Shown: one piece after another, positions 10,390 to 19,429 of the stretch
How the letters are laid out: the number at the start of each line of letters is the position of its first letter
Numbering within the stretch: the stretch's first letter is position 1
Position numbers and translations under genes: made by a program
Assembly: GCA_037893225.1 (NCBI GenBank)
Contig: JAZGUH010000184.1
Span: 558,001 to 622,000, forward strand
Source: Hippasteria phrygiana
Lineage: Eukaryota; Echinodermata; Asteroidea; Valvatida; Goniasteridae
DNA: 64,000 bases
Direction: 5' to 3'
Notes under the pieces: model-generated
What the model saw: the letters and a program-made list of their open reading frames with translations, nothing else
The model's database searches: none
What the model was told of the DNA's origin: nothing

Positions 10390-10625
10390 AAAAAGTGCCA
10401 CAGGAAAAAGGTACCACAGGAAATATTCACTAAAAGATACCTCCAGGAAAGTACCACACAACCCTTTGTGGTACTATTCCTGTGGTACAGAATTCCTGTG
10501 GTAAATTATTGTGGTAAAATGTCCCAAAAAAACCACAGGATCTTTTGTGGTAATGGATGTGGTACTGTGCTGTGGTATTTCCTGCAGTATATTTCCTGTG
10601 GTAATACATGTACCACAGGACATTT
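10390..10625. repeat. Cluster of ACCACAGG / CCTGTGGT motifs
   Basis: About twelve copies of ACCACA or its inverse TGTGGT occur within 235 bp, mostly as ACCACAGGA on the left and TCCTGTGGTA on the right, so the block is a degenerate inverted repeat centred near 10460. ORFs called across it on both strands are products of this repetition. ACCACA/TGTGGT is also the Runx-family binding core, which is noted only as a coincidence to check. Confidence 0.7.
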
Positions 10626-10859
10626 TTGTAAGGGCTGCTTAATACTGGCTGATACATATTATAACAATTTCCCATGATACTTTGTCCCTTTGAGGCCACC
10701 ACACTCGCCCCATTTTCCCCCAGTGCATGTGTGCGGTGTGGCACGGTTGCAGCTGCTCGTATGCCTTACATGTACCAACCTGAAAGAAAGATTCAGACTA
10801 CTGTTTCTTGCGAGAAGAATCCGTGGATTTGTTTTTTACTTTGCCTCATGCGTTATATG

Positions 10860-10953
10860 GAAGCCACGCTGTGGTTGGTCAAGAGAGTGTTAAGGCACCC
10901 TCAGTCGACAAAAACTGATGCAGAACTGTGGAGTGGCGATGGCTATGGTCTTG
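10860..10953 (+). CDS. Candidate exon ending at a strong donor (acidic gene, upstream part)
   Basis: The frame reads KRVLRHPQSTKTDAELWSG, then DGYGLG, and stops at a good donor (TTG|GTAAGCG, GT at 10954) in phase 1. It joins in frame to the exon at 11204 (GGT codon, GLGWLLNNFEAG). The start of the exon was not located. No protein family is recognised. Confidence 0.4.
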
Positions 10954-11203
10954 GTAAGCGAACATTCTGTAAAATTTCACATTTGGAGTGACATTTCAAG
11001 GAATTGAACCCAACCTTTGTGTACATGTTAAGGCATGTTGGAGCAGAAAATTGTGACAAGAGTTATTGATGGCAAAAACAAGAAAATCTTTCACAGCAGT
11101 TTCATTGTTTACATTCTGAACTACATGTAATGATGTCACATGAAAAAAGGTCTGTGTGTTGCCCAGGGCCTCAATACATTTTCCTGTATTAATATTTAAA
11201 CAG

Positions 11204-11442
11204 GTTGGCTTCTGAACAATTTTGAAGCTGGAGTCTACTGTGCAGAAGCCGAAGATGGGAGAGAACTTACAGAAAAATTCGGCGACAGGGGCAAAGATGA
11301 AGAAGTTCCTGCAGAAGCAGAAGACAGGGGCGAAGATGAAAAAGTTCCCTCAGAAGATGGGGACGAAGATGAAGAAGCTTCTGAAGAAGCAGAAGACAGG
11401 GATGAAGATGAAGTTCCTGAAGAAGCAGAGGACGGGTCAAAG
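11204..11442 (+). CDS. Candidate exon, strongly acidic (Glu/Asp repeats)
   Basis: After TTTAAACAG the frame WLLNNFEAGVYCAEAEDG runs on into imperfect repeats of the type AEAEDRGEDE(E/K)VP, and ends at AAAG|GTCAT in phase 0. Phase agrees with the exon ending at 10953. The competing frame starting at 11222 (Lys/Met-rich) is a shadow of this repeat. Acidic repeat tails like this occur in many chromatin-associated proteins. No function can be named. Confidence 0.45.
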
Positions 11443-11940
11443 GTCATATTTTTACGTAACTTTTTTTGTGGTACGTGGTATAATTTTGATTTTATTTTGC
11501 GAAATGAAGGCCATTTCAAGAGCTCTAAAATGATGTAAAGTTTATGTCTGTACATGTAGGTGCTTTACTTTTGGAGATATGGATGTCCAAACATAGCAGG
11601 TCATGGTAATTTGTCAAAAGTTCGTTAACCTGTATCTCAAAAAGCTAATTAACCGAATGACATACAATTTCGGTTCTGGGAGTTTCTCAAGGAGTCCAAT
11701 CTGCACACCAAATTTTGTTTCAATCCGTGATGGTCGGGTCCAAGAGCATGTTAAATTGACACGGAATTACCCCTAAGGCTCATACAAGTTTGATTGCAAT
11801 TGGACTTCAACTTTTTAAATGGGACCAATTTTACGTGTTCAAACCATTTTACAACTTGACCTCAGATGACCTGTGACCTCATTAACATATGAAGGTTCCC
11901 AGAGCAAAAACTTAACCTGAAACTTTAACATACAGGCACA

Positions 11941-12061
11941 ATGCCACAAACCCGAGTCAAGCATATCTCACAAGATGAAATAAACAAAAGATCAAAGAAG
12001 CACAGCCTTGGGAGGGGTGTCATTCGAGTGCCAGGCATCAGTAAGATAGCAACTCCTAAAG
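11941..12061 (+). CDS. Candidate exon upstream of the OB-like domain
   Basis: After the acceptor TACATACAG, the frame MPQTRVKHISQDEINKRSKK, with basic and helical character, runs to IATPK and a donor (AAAG|GTACAG, phase 1). It joins in phase to the exon at 12384 (DDNNLEVER). No domain is recognised in it. It reads like a linker before the OB-like exon. Confidence 0.4.
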
Positions 12062-12139
12062 GTACAGTTAGCGACATTGACTTCTGACTAGTACCCACCC
12101 GAACAAAGATACTGACAATTTGGGAGACCGCCAACATAG

Positions 12140-12212
12140 GGCAAGATAGCTCAGTTGGTAGAGCGCCGGTACGTTAACCCGGAGGTCGCAGGTTCGAATC
12201 CCGCTCCTGCCA
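12140..12212 (+). tRNA. tRNA-like sequence (GTT anticodon), probably a tRNA pseudogene or SINE head
   Basis: The A box TAGCTCAGTTGG and B box GGTTCGAATCC are perfect, and the sequence folds into a 73-nt cloverleaf with loop ACGTTAA (anticodon GTT, Asn-type). The acceptor, anticodon and T stems each contain an A-C or T-C mismatch. The sequence after it (GTTTCTTTGTTCAC) resembles SINE bodies. I favour a tRNA-derived SINE or a tRNA pseudogene over a working gene. Confidence 0.55.
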
Positions 12213-12383
12213 GTTTCTTTGTTCACTTTGAGAATACACTTTTTACTTATACAAGTATCTTGCATGTACAAAAACTATCCTCTTGATCAGCTCCAATTAT
12301 ATAATAAAAATACACTAATCACTCCGATGTATAAACATCAATAATTGCAATTTCTCTGTCCTTTTGTTTGTTTTCTTATGCAG

Positions 12384-12717
12384 ATGACAACAATTTAGAA
12401 GTTGAAAGAAGGTCCCAAGAAACCATACAACATACCCATAAAATGTGTAATCACCGCACGATCAGACGTGATCAAATACAAAAAAGATGGAGTACCAAAA
12501 ACAATGATGAATGTTAGTCTTTGTGACCCAACAACATACATCAAGGCATCAGCGTATAATATTCAAAAATTTGATAACATCCAGGATCTTCACGGTGTCT
12601 ACATTAAGCACTACATCATGAAAGAAGATTCATCTATGGTAATTACCTCCCCGACAAGTGTTCAACACATCAAAGATATCTGTACCAGAAGAGTTAATCA
12701 AGCAATCTATTCTCCTG
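12384..12717 (+). pseudogene. OB-fold-like domain exon, one frameshift
   Basis: After CTTATGCAG the phase-matched frame starts DDNNLEVERR. A frame change near 12405 then leads to KEGPKKPYNIPIKCVI, DGVPKTMMNVSLCDPTTYI and KASAYNIQKFDNIQDLHG, ending at SPG|GTACG. The alternating strands around SLCDPTTYIKASAYN are what one sees in RPA-type OB folds that bind single-stranded nucleic acid. The domain call is from pattern only. The frameshift makes this copy doubtful as a gene. Confidence 0.45.
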
Positions 12718-12859
12718 GTACGTCCAGGCACGCCACCACCCATCGATATTAGTACTGCAAAATCATCCCCACTCTAGTCAACTGTTACAGTTCACTGGCA
12801 AAATATCAAAGGTTTGTAATCGATTATAAAAGAAATAGTTTACCCTAAAAATTTCAGGC

Positions 12860-13322
12860 ATATCATAATTCAACAACCCCAATGCGGTTTTGGGGCCAAT
12901 CACAACTTTTCCAAACGGTTGTCACACAGTGTGCAATTTCCAGAACATTGCAAAAACACTCGCCTTCAGAAACCAACTCAGTCTGTGCTACAACCTCATC
13001 ACCAAAAAGAATATGGATGGACAAGATGTAGAGGTGGGACCTGGCTCATCAGTTCTTCTGACATCCTTTTCAGCTGCCGATTTTCTGTCACAAAATCTTG
13101 GTATTGCACTGGTTGATGATGTGTATGTAGCCAACTGGTGTAGTTTGCATGGTACAAAATATATAGACCAAATGTTATAGTAGTTGTGTCCAAGACCGAT
13201 AAAGGAGATCCTGAGTTTGGAAAGGTCCTCCATGTGGTTGTGTCTGAGAATGTGGTAACACTGGTATATGAAAAGTGCTGGACGAATGGTCTAGTAGGCA
13301 CTTCCACGGTTGAACCTGAATG
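12860..13322 (+). pseudogene. Fragment of a repeat-family protein common in animal genomes, frameshifted
   Basis: 12890-13180 reads CNFQNIAKTLAFRNQLSLCY, then VEVGPGSSVLLTSFSAADFL and WCSLHGTKY. After a two-base frame change the same protein continues YRPNVIVVVSKTDKGDPEFG and KVLHVVVSENVVTLVYEKC. This layout (LCYNL, VxxGPG, xLxGTKYRxN, PEFGKI) is familiar from high-copy uncharacterised proteins of invertebrate and fish transposable elements, usually at the C-terminal side of a zinc-finger protein. No enzymatic motif is visible. Confidence 0.5.
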
Positions 13323-13914
13323 ACCAAAAGCAGCAGGAGCTGTAAAGTCATATCAACCTCATCAGGGGAACCAGTTTTTCGTCAGCCTGTGTACATTTTG
13401 TAGGACTCCATAGCTTTCTGCAAGTACATGTAAAGGCAAGTACAATATGTACCTGTATTGAATGTGCAGTTTGTAACTGGGTTCATGACAATAAGGAGTT
13501 ATATTTTACCATCTTTTTACAGTTTAATATGCAGGTTTTTAGAAGCACCATGTACATGTTCTACTCCGAGTTGTATTGAACATTGCACCAAATATTTAAA
13601 TGCCAATGGGTCATTCCATAAATTTGGGGTCCCTGTTTCAACTGACCTAGTGTAATTTCCATCAAGTATCAAATGTTTTTGAGGTTATTATTTATTTTCT
13701 GGTGTTACAGTCTGAAAATCTCCAGACAATCCGCAAATATAAATTACTAGAAAAAGCCTGAATTTACTCAGATGCAACAAAGAAATCAAACAAGATCACA
13801 CTGATGTAAAGAACAAAGAAACAATGTGATGTAATAATGAGAAGATTTGATAATCAATAGGGTTTAACAAGTGTAGAATTAAGAAAAGATCTTACACAAT
13901 ATATATCTTAAAAG
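13323..13914. other. Intron-like spacer, no gene
   Basis: AT-rich sequence without coding signal, ending in the acceptor (ATCTTAAAAG) of the next exon. Confidence 0.4.
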
Positions 13915-14031
13915 ATTTTCCGAGCATCTCCGAAACGTAAGGAAAAGATCCAACAGTGGGCATGTGAAGACTACTTCAATCTCGCCATCCACATCACTGA
14001 AGAGCACAGCTTCTCTGGACCTTTAGTTCAG
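13915..14031 (+). CDS. Candidate exon of a SAMD3-like or related gene
   Basis: A 39-codon phase-0 block between AAAAG and CAG|GTAATA reads FRASPKRKEKIQQWACEDYF and NLAIHITEEHSFSGPLVQ. It lies upstream of the exon at 14658. The phase does not join directly, so an intermediate exon may be missing. No domain is certain. Confidence 0.4.
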
Positions 14032-14222
14032 GTAATAATTTTGTGTGAATACATTTCAAGAAATAACTATGACCAATCTGATATATGGAGAGTTAGGTAT
14101 TTGTATCCGCCTAGTTAAGCCAAATGTAACGAGACAATGTATGAATTATAACAGATCAAACATTTTGGAAGTCAGCTCAACTCGGATTTCATCTCTGGTG
14201 GCCCGTTTGAATCCTGTCAGTT

Positions 14223-14449
14223 CAGTGGCGTAGCCAAGGGGGGCGGGGAGGGGGGGGGAACTGCCCACCCCCCACCCGTGGGAACTCTTGCCCCCCCCCC
14301 CCCCCCCTCTGGAAAATTAGGATATGCGTTACTATAGCGAATTTGCGTTACCATATGAGTTACTATAGCGAATTTTCCCGTATAAAATAGCCATGCCCCC
14401 GTTTGCCCCCCCCCCCCCCCCAACTAGAAAGAGCCTGGCTACGCCACTG
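14223..14449. mobile_element. 227-bp hAT-like miniature element with 8-bp target duplication
   Basis: The ends are CAGTGGCGTAGCCAAGG and its inverse CCTGGCTACGCCACTG. The flanks are TGTCAGTT (14215-14222) and TGTCAGTC (14450-14457), an 8-bp duplication with one change, which is the hAT hallmark. The interior has long G and C runs and a repeated GTTACTATAGCGAATTT. No coding capacity. Confidence 0.88.
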
Positions 14450-14657
14450 TGTCAGTCACTATTGGGTTGGATTTTCAATGATTATAATTTTTCAAAGAAT
14501 AACTGGCTCTCTATTAAAAAAAAAGTGAAATTAAATATATTAATTTATTTGTGTTTATAAGTTTTCGGCACCGAAAGGTGATTGGCAACTATAAAGAACA
14601 CTGGTACCTTTATTTTGCGGAACAAGTACAATAACATTTGTTATTTGTTTTGCACAG

Positions 14658-14861
14658 ATAAGGTGACTGATGAAAATTCTGCAGCCATGGTGACATGGCT
14701 GAAACACAATAAGGATCCGGTCAGCCAGGTGAAGGAGTATATGAAGAAAATGGCACACACAAGGGCAGACTACATCCGAGACCACCCTGGAGAACAGGTT
14801 ACTTCGATACTGCAAGTTTACCCTCGCTTAGTGGATGTGCCAGGAATAGTTAGATTACAAG
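14658..14861 (+). pseudogene. SAMD3-like exon fused at its end to an OB-like exon
   Basis: After TTTTGCACAG the frame DKVTDENSAAMVTWLKHN runs on to EYMKKMAHTRADYIRDHPGE and SILQVYPRLVDVPGI. The Y-P-R-L-V-D-V-P-G-(I/M) end followed by IEQDF (at 15724) is typical of SAMD3-like and related uncharacterised animal proteins. Here the exon runs directly, without a donor, into QVILLEDMPRLEAK at about 14862, which belongs to the OB-like exon found at 25608, 34040 and 43777. A second copy of the exon's 3' end (about 15405-15451) sits next to its natural intron. The fusion is therefore a rearrangement junction, the left edge of segment A. Confidence 0.6.
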
Positions 14862-14998
14862 TAATCCTCCTGGAGGACATGCCACGACTGGAAGCTAAAC
14901 TGGTGCCAGGAGACTTCATAAAAATCTTACAATATGACATGTGAGAAGTCAAATTATTATTTTTTTTAATGAAAGTCGCCCAAACACAAGGTCTTAAA

Positions 14999-15125
14999 CC
15001 CTAACCCTCCAGGGTATTTTGGCTAGAAACCCTGCCAGACACATCAGACATTGACTTGTGTGCACAGTGCAGCAAGGTCAAGCTGTCACCACAGATGCAA
15101 TGTGCTGCGTCTGGCAGGGTTAGGG
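14999..15125. mobile_element. 127-bp piggyBac-like miniature element (TTAA target)
   Basis: The ends are CCCTAACCCTCCAGG and CTGGCAGGGTTAGGG, flanked by TTAA(A) at 14994-14998 and TTAA at 15126-15129. Segment B at about 34302-34315 has the empty site (CTTTAAAAAAAGGCC). TTAA duplication with CCC-starting ends is typical of piggyBac. The interior matches 62244-62390. Confidence 0.8.
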
Positions 15126-15186
15126 TTAAAAAAGGCCACTATAGGTGAGTGCTACAAAAGATAGAGAAAGAAGCAAGGAAAGAAAG

Positions 15187-15471
15187 AAGTTATAGAGTAG
15201 ACAGGTAACTGTTAATGTTGCGTTTGAACTGGGACAGATTGTAAGTAGCAGGGAAACAGGACGCAGGGAAACAGGACGCAGGCAAGGAATTCCAAAGCGA
15301 GGCAGTTCGTGGGAAGAAACTAGACGAATACCTCACAGTATTAGATTTGGGGACAGTGACTGTAAACGAGTGTAGACGAACACCCTGAAGAAAAGGCTTC
15401 TTCGATACTGCAAGTTTACCCTCGGTTGGTGGATGTGCCAGGAATGGTTTGATTACAAATTTAATTTTCAA
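15187..15471 (-). pseudogene. C-terminal tail of a LINE reverse transcriptase, segment A
   Basis: The minus-strand frame reads VRLHSFTVTVPKSNTVRYSS, then SFFPRTASLWNSLPASCF and LSQFKRNINSYL. The S-F-F-P-R-T-x-x-x-W-N-S-L-P block followed by F-K-x-x-x-x-x-x-L is the familiar last part of jockey/CR1/RTE-type reverse transcriptase ORFs. Only this tail is present, so it is a 5'-truncated insertion. It contains a small internal repeat (ASCFPASCFP) that segment B lacks. The polymerase domain itself is not here. Confidence 0.75.
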
Positions 15472-15723
15472 TTACAATTTACACCCTTGGTGGTTTTTAA
15501 TGTAATTCAAATATAATGTGGAAAGTATACTTGGTCCATTGTTTTTCAAGATGTAAAATACTCAGAGTGACTCGATTTGAGGTGCCCTCACTTTTGGAAA
15601 TCAAACATGAATAGGAAAAGAGCAGTTTAAAAGCTTGTGGATCTGGTGAGCTGTGTTCGTATTCCATGGATTAATTTATGTATTTGTGTCATTTGTATTC
15701 ATGTTATTATTTATTCCAAACAG

Positions 15724-15871
15724 ATTGAACAGGACTTCCGAATTATCACCCTAGATGTTGTGGATAACCTGTTCTGCAAGTGGAGCACCATGTATGAGGG
15801 GATCCTGCTGTATGCCAGCAAACAAAATAACTGTCAACAGTACTTGGAAATTCAAACACCAGTAACTGGAG
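15724..15871 (+). CDS. SAMD3-like exon, segment A
   Basis: A 148-nt exon between TTCCAAACAG and GGAG|GTACATG (ends in phase 1) reads IEQDFRIITLDVVDNLFCKW and then STMYEGILLYASKQNNCQQY. The order LVDVPG(M) then (I)xQDF...F..KW matches SAMD3-like proteins of animals. In segment B this exon joins in phase to 35520-35650. Segment A has lost that next exon, so this copy is a dead end. Confidence 0.55.
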
Positions 15872-16139
15872 GTACATGTGTGTAAGGTAGCCTTTTTTTT
15901 GTACCGTGTATACATGTAATTGTATCTACCAGCAGAATTGGCCAGCAAACCTTGCAATCTAGACCAGCATTGCATATCATCCTCCCCAAGCCTGATATTA
16001 CCAGTAGTAGCTCAGCATTGCTAAAACAATTTGCAGCTCTGCATTCTCTGTATGTATTTTTCTAGGCTAAAATAAAAACTAAAGCCATTAATCTGTGTCT
16101 GGAAGAACTATACCAACTTTCTCACTTTGGCTATTTAAG

Positions 16140-16220
16140 CCAAAGAAGACAAAGAAAACTCCCCGTCTGAATGAGGACCTCGTGGAACGACTCATGAAAA
16201 AGAAGGAAGCAGAAAAGAAG
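16140..16220 (+). CDS. Lysine-rich helical exon, segment A
   Basis: A short block between TATTTAAG and GAAG|GTAAAG reads PKKTKKTPRLNEDLVERLMK, then KKEAEKK. It is identical in layout to 36699-36779. A basic helix like this could be a nuclear localisation or coiled-coil segment. A later helix (ENEELKAKLQKVQYELRQ, about 16508-16560) may belong to the same gene. No family is recognised. Confidence 0.35.
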
Positions 16221-16379
16221 GTAAAGAATAAACAGATTTTCTCTCCTGGATGTGTTGAAGGGCAGAAGTTCATTTACCACATACATACACACAATGCGCA
16301 GAAAAACATCTTGGCAAAATTCCCAATTGTATGTCTCTCTTCCATGTCTTAAAGGCCGGTGTTATTTTCTATTTCTAAA

Positions 16380-17590
16380 TGGCCCCTGTAGTGTGTGGAC
16401 AGACCCAGTTCTAACTTGATCCCAAGACATAACTAACATTACCTAATTTTCCTAAACTTTTTAAAGACATCAAGTGAATCAACTGAAGGGAAGGTGGATA
16501 AGTTAGGGAAAATGAGGAACTGAAGGCCAAGCTACAGAAGGTTCAATATGAACTGCGTCAGGTGTATATATATAGGCACTTCAGATGTGAAGATGGCACA
16601 GTTAATAACGCAACAGCAAAGGATCTTCCAAAAGGAGAGAGTACATAATGTCAGGTACAGATGTATGGTCAATTTCAGCCCTTGGTAACAAATGTCCATA
16701 ATATTAATCCTGGTGCATATATAATTAGAACAATGCTTATTAGTAGTGCTGTATATTCAGATGAATACTATTCAACAGGATAAGATATATATAGGGTATC
16801 CATCACATGTAGTGTATTTTGTCAGAATTATAAAGCCTTTTCAAACTTTACACTGTTATGTATAGAGACTGAACAAAATATGTTTCAACATTCCGTGCAG
16901 CTCATACAGTGTGTACTACATGTATGTAAAAATAAACAATATGTTGCTGTCATATCAAAACAACAGATTAAACAGTCTACTTCACGTGCAGCAAAGATAT
17001 TGGTATCTTAAATTGCAACATTGTCCCACTAGTGAAAGGAGAGAGAAAGTTAGTAGTCGTAAATGTAAAGAATATTGTTCAAAAATGTGTGTGGCTAGAT
17101 GTAGGTAATGACAGAAATTATTTTCTAGCTACATGTACATGTATCTTTCCAAATGATTTTCCAAATTAACAAAGCAACTTCAGATTTCCCTCTAAGAACC
17201 TGAAGGTCATATGCATTTCTCATTTGTTGAATTATCCTGAAGACTATTTTCATTATATTTAAGGCAAAACAAAAGGCTTGGCTATTTTATGCAATGTGAG
17301 ACTCACTGTACATGTACCTCAAACACCACTCTAGAAATACATCCTGTACAACAAAAATATTTTTAGAACTAAGAAAAAGCCGATTGCCATATTTGCCAAA
17401 ATTTCCTCTCCCCCCCAACTCTGACGTACAACCCCTTAATTACTCCCCCCCCCCCCCAAAAAAAAATTCCTGTCTGCACCACTGAATGTGACATGTTTTA
17501 AATGTTTGTTTTTATGACTTGGTCATCTCTACCTACATACCTATACCTATATGAAATACATACAAATATATTTTATTACTTGTTCAGGTG
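16380..17590. other. Spacer inside the A-only 2.6-kb block
   Basis: AT-rich with TACATGTA repeats, a C-run near 17440 and no supported gene apart from the short helix near 16508-16560. Direct repeats ATGTCT(T)AAAGGCCGGTGTTAT at about 16344 and 18954 flank the block that segment B lacks. Confidence 0.45.
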
Positions 17591-18180
17591 TATTGATGCA
17601 TACGGCAGTTGCAGAGGGGAGGATCCCTAGAGTCTTCATTGATCACAAAGAAGTGCCACATGATCACTGTCTCCTTCAAACACTGATGATGCATCAAGAG
17701 AAATTGGGAAGAACGCTTTTCTTCAGCTCGATAATTGTTTTCGAGAAAACAAGAACCGTTACATCATTGGTTTTGCAGCGCTTCATGTGGAATTAGATGT
17801 GTTTGAAGAGGTAGGCAGCATATTACGTGCGAAGTAGCTATTAAACTTGCATAAACAACTAATACAAATTTAAATTTTTATTTGAAATGGCCGTCTACGT
17901 GGGTCAACTATCAAGGTACTCTGTGATCACAGTCCCCTTACTGATATACAGTAATGATCAATCCATTAGCAGTACATACCGTACATTTTACACTGAAAGC
18001 ACACTTGCACCTTTTTTTGTGCATCAATTTAGTTGTACAATTATCATTAAACTTTGCTTCATGTCTGTTTTGCAGGTCACCATGCATTTTCTTCCTGTTG
18101 GTCACACACACGAAGATGTTCTCATGTATTTCAAGCAAGATACGGAAGACGAATATCTACACATTGGATGGTATGTTTAA
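17590..18180 (+). pseudogene. DDE-transposase-like fragment with DUF7869-type motifs, one intron
   Basis: Exon 17590-17810 reads IPRVFIDHKEVPHDHCL, then after one frame change LQLDNCFRENKNRYIIGF and ALHVELDVFEE. The donor at 17811 (GAG|GTAGGC) pairs in phase 0 with the acceptor at 18075 to give VTMHFLPVGHTHEDV. The set LDN-x3-ENKN plus FLPVGHTHEDVD is the signature of a widespread animal domain (DUF7869), thought to be transposase-derived. Here the final D-Q of HEDVDQ is replaced (HEDVLMYF). It is therefore a decayed copy. It lies wholly in the block missing from segment B. Confidence 0.65.
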
Positions 18181-18522
18181 AATAAGTTTTTAGAGCTGAA
18201 AACTAGAGTTTAGCATTTGAAAAACCAGAGTTCACTCTAGAATGCACACCTCTGCCAAATCTGAAGAGTTCCACTTGTCTTATTATGCACTCATGTACAT
18301 GTAGCAGTGCTGGAGGACTCAAGTCCGGACTCGAGTCATTATCAAAGACTCGGACTCGGACAATAAGGACTTGACTAGCTCAAGGACTCGACCCGAGTCC
18401 GGCCAAAAAAAGAAGATTTTTACCTGTAAATTTTACCGCAAGTGTTTAGTGTTTAGTTTGCAAATCCCGTCAGTAGCATACATGTACATATACGTGTACT
18501 TAATTCGGTAGTACAGTACGCG

Positions 18523-18598
18523 TCAACCTCATCCCCACGGTGTTGGAGCAAAACGCTTACAGGACGAAGATAAAAGTATACCCTGGGGACGAGGTTGA
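18523..18598. mobile_element. 76-bp inverted-repeat element with 7-bp target duplication
   Basis: TCAACCTCATCCCCACGG and its inverse CCCTGGGGACGAGGTTGA form the ends. GTACGCG flanks both sides exactly (18516-18522 and 18599-18605). This is one of the smallest clear transposon derivatives in the window. The superfamily is uncertain. Confidence 0.8.
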
Positions 18599-18605
18599 GT
18601 ACGCG

Positions 18606-19060
18606 TATACGAGCTCAGTACGTGAGGTATGGACGGTTGCCTGTTGGTCCAACAGCGACGCGCGGAGACTGGGTACCGGATTAAACATGGCATGAATTCG
18701 CCGTTTGCTCGCACTACGCACGTGACGTACAAAGTAGTAGCTGCGATCGAATGTGCTGCATACCAAGGCCGGATCCACAACACAGTTTTCTCTTTTTTTG
18801 GGGCGGGGGGGCCGGGCCAAAAATTTGTTTTCTAGAAAATGGGGGTAAAAAAAAAACATGAACAAATCACAGATAAAATGCAGGGTTTTTACTTCCCTTT
18901 CTTTTACTTTGTTTGGCCCCTCTGGGCAAAATACTTGATTTTATGTCTCATCTATGTCTAAAGGCCGGTGTTATCTTTTGATTCTAGTGCTACTAGTGTG
19001 AGATTCTAGTGTGAGATTCTAGTGTGAGATTCTAATGTGAGATTCTAGTGTACCTACTAG
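18606..19060. other. No gene, repeat debris
   Basis: Contains a truncated element end (GGCCGGATCCAC near 18768, with a G-run) and a short tandem repeat of GTGAGATTCTA (about 18997-19048). The minus-strand ORFs here have no recognisable domain. Confidence 0.4.
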
Positions 19061-19429
19061 AAAGTGTTTACCAGCTGCAAGAAGAAAGAAGGTACATATA
19101 CACCCGTTATGAAGGCCCACATGAACAAGCTTCTACTAGAGGAGACCTTCCAACAATGAAGACAAATCATAAACACCCCAGACAACATGGACACATCACA
19201 ACTTGTGGAGCCATTGTGGACTGAAGTGGAGAGTTTGGCCTCTGCCATTTTATCCAGTACCATTATTTTTTTTACAGTTAAACTGTCACTTTTCCTTCAA
19301 GAGGAGTTCTGCTCTTGACAAACACAGAAATGTTTATTGCATTTGTTGTGGTACCTTACTTTGAAAATGAAATTTTTGGACATTTGATTTGTGTTTTCCA
19401 CTTTGTGTATTGAGATTTTTTTTTTTTAT

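Noticed and set aside
11222..11533. Lys/Met-rich plus-strand ORF (103 aa)
   Set aside because: Out-of-frame shadow of the acidic exon, which has proper splice sites.
11235..11555. Serine-rich minus-strand ORF (106 aa)
   Set aside because: Mirror image of the acidic Glu/Asp repeat on the plus strand.
14217..14423. Glycine-rich minus-strand ORF
   Set aside because: Translation of G/C runs inside the hAT-like miniature element.
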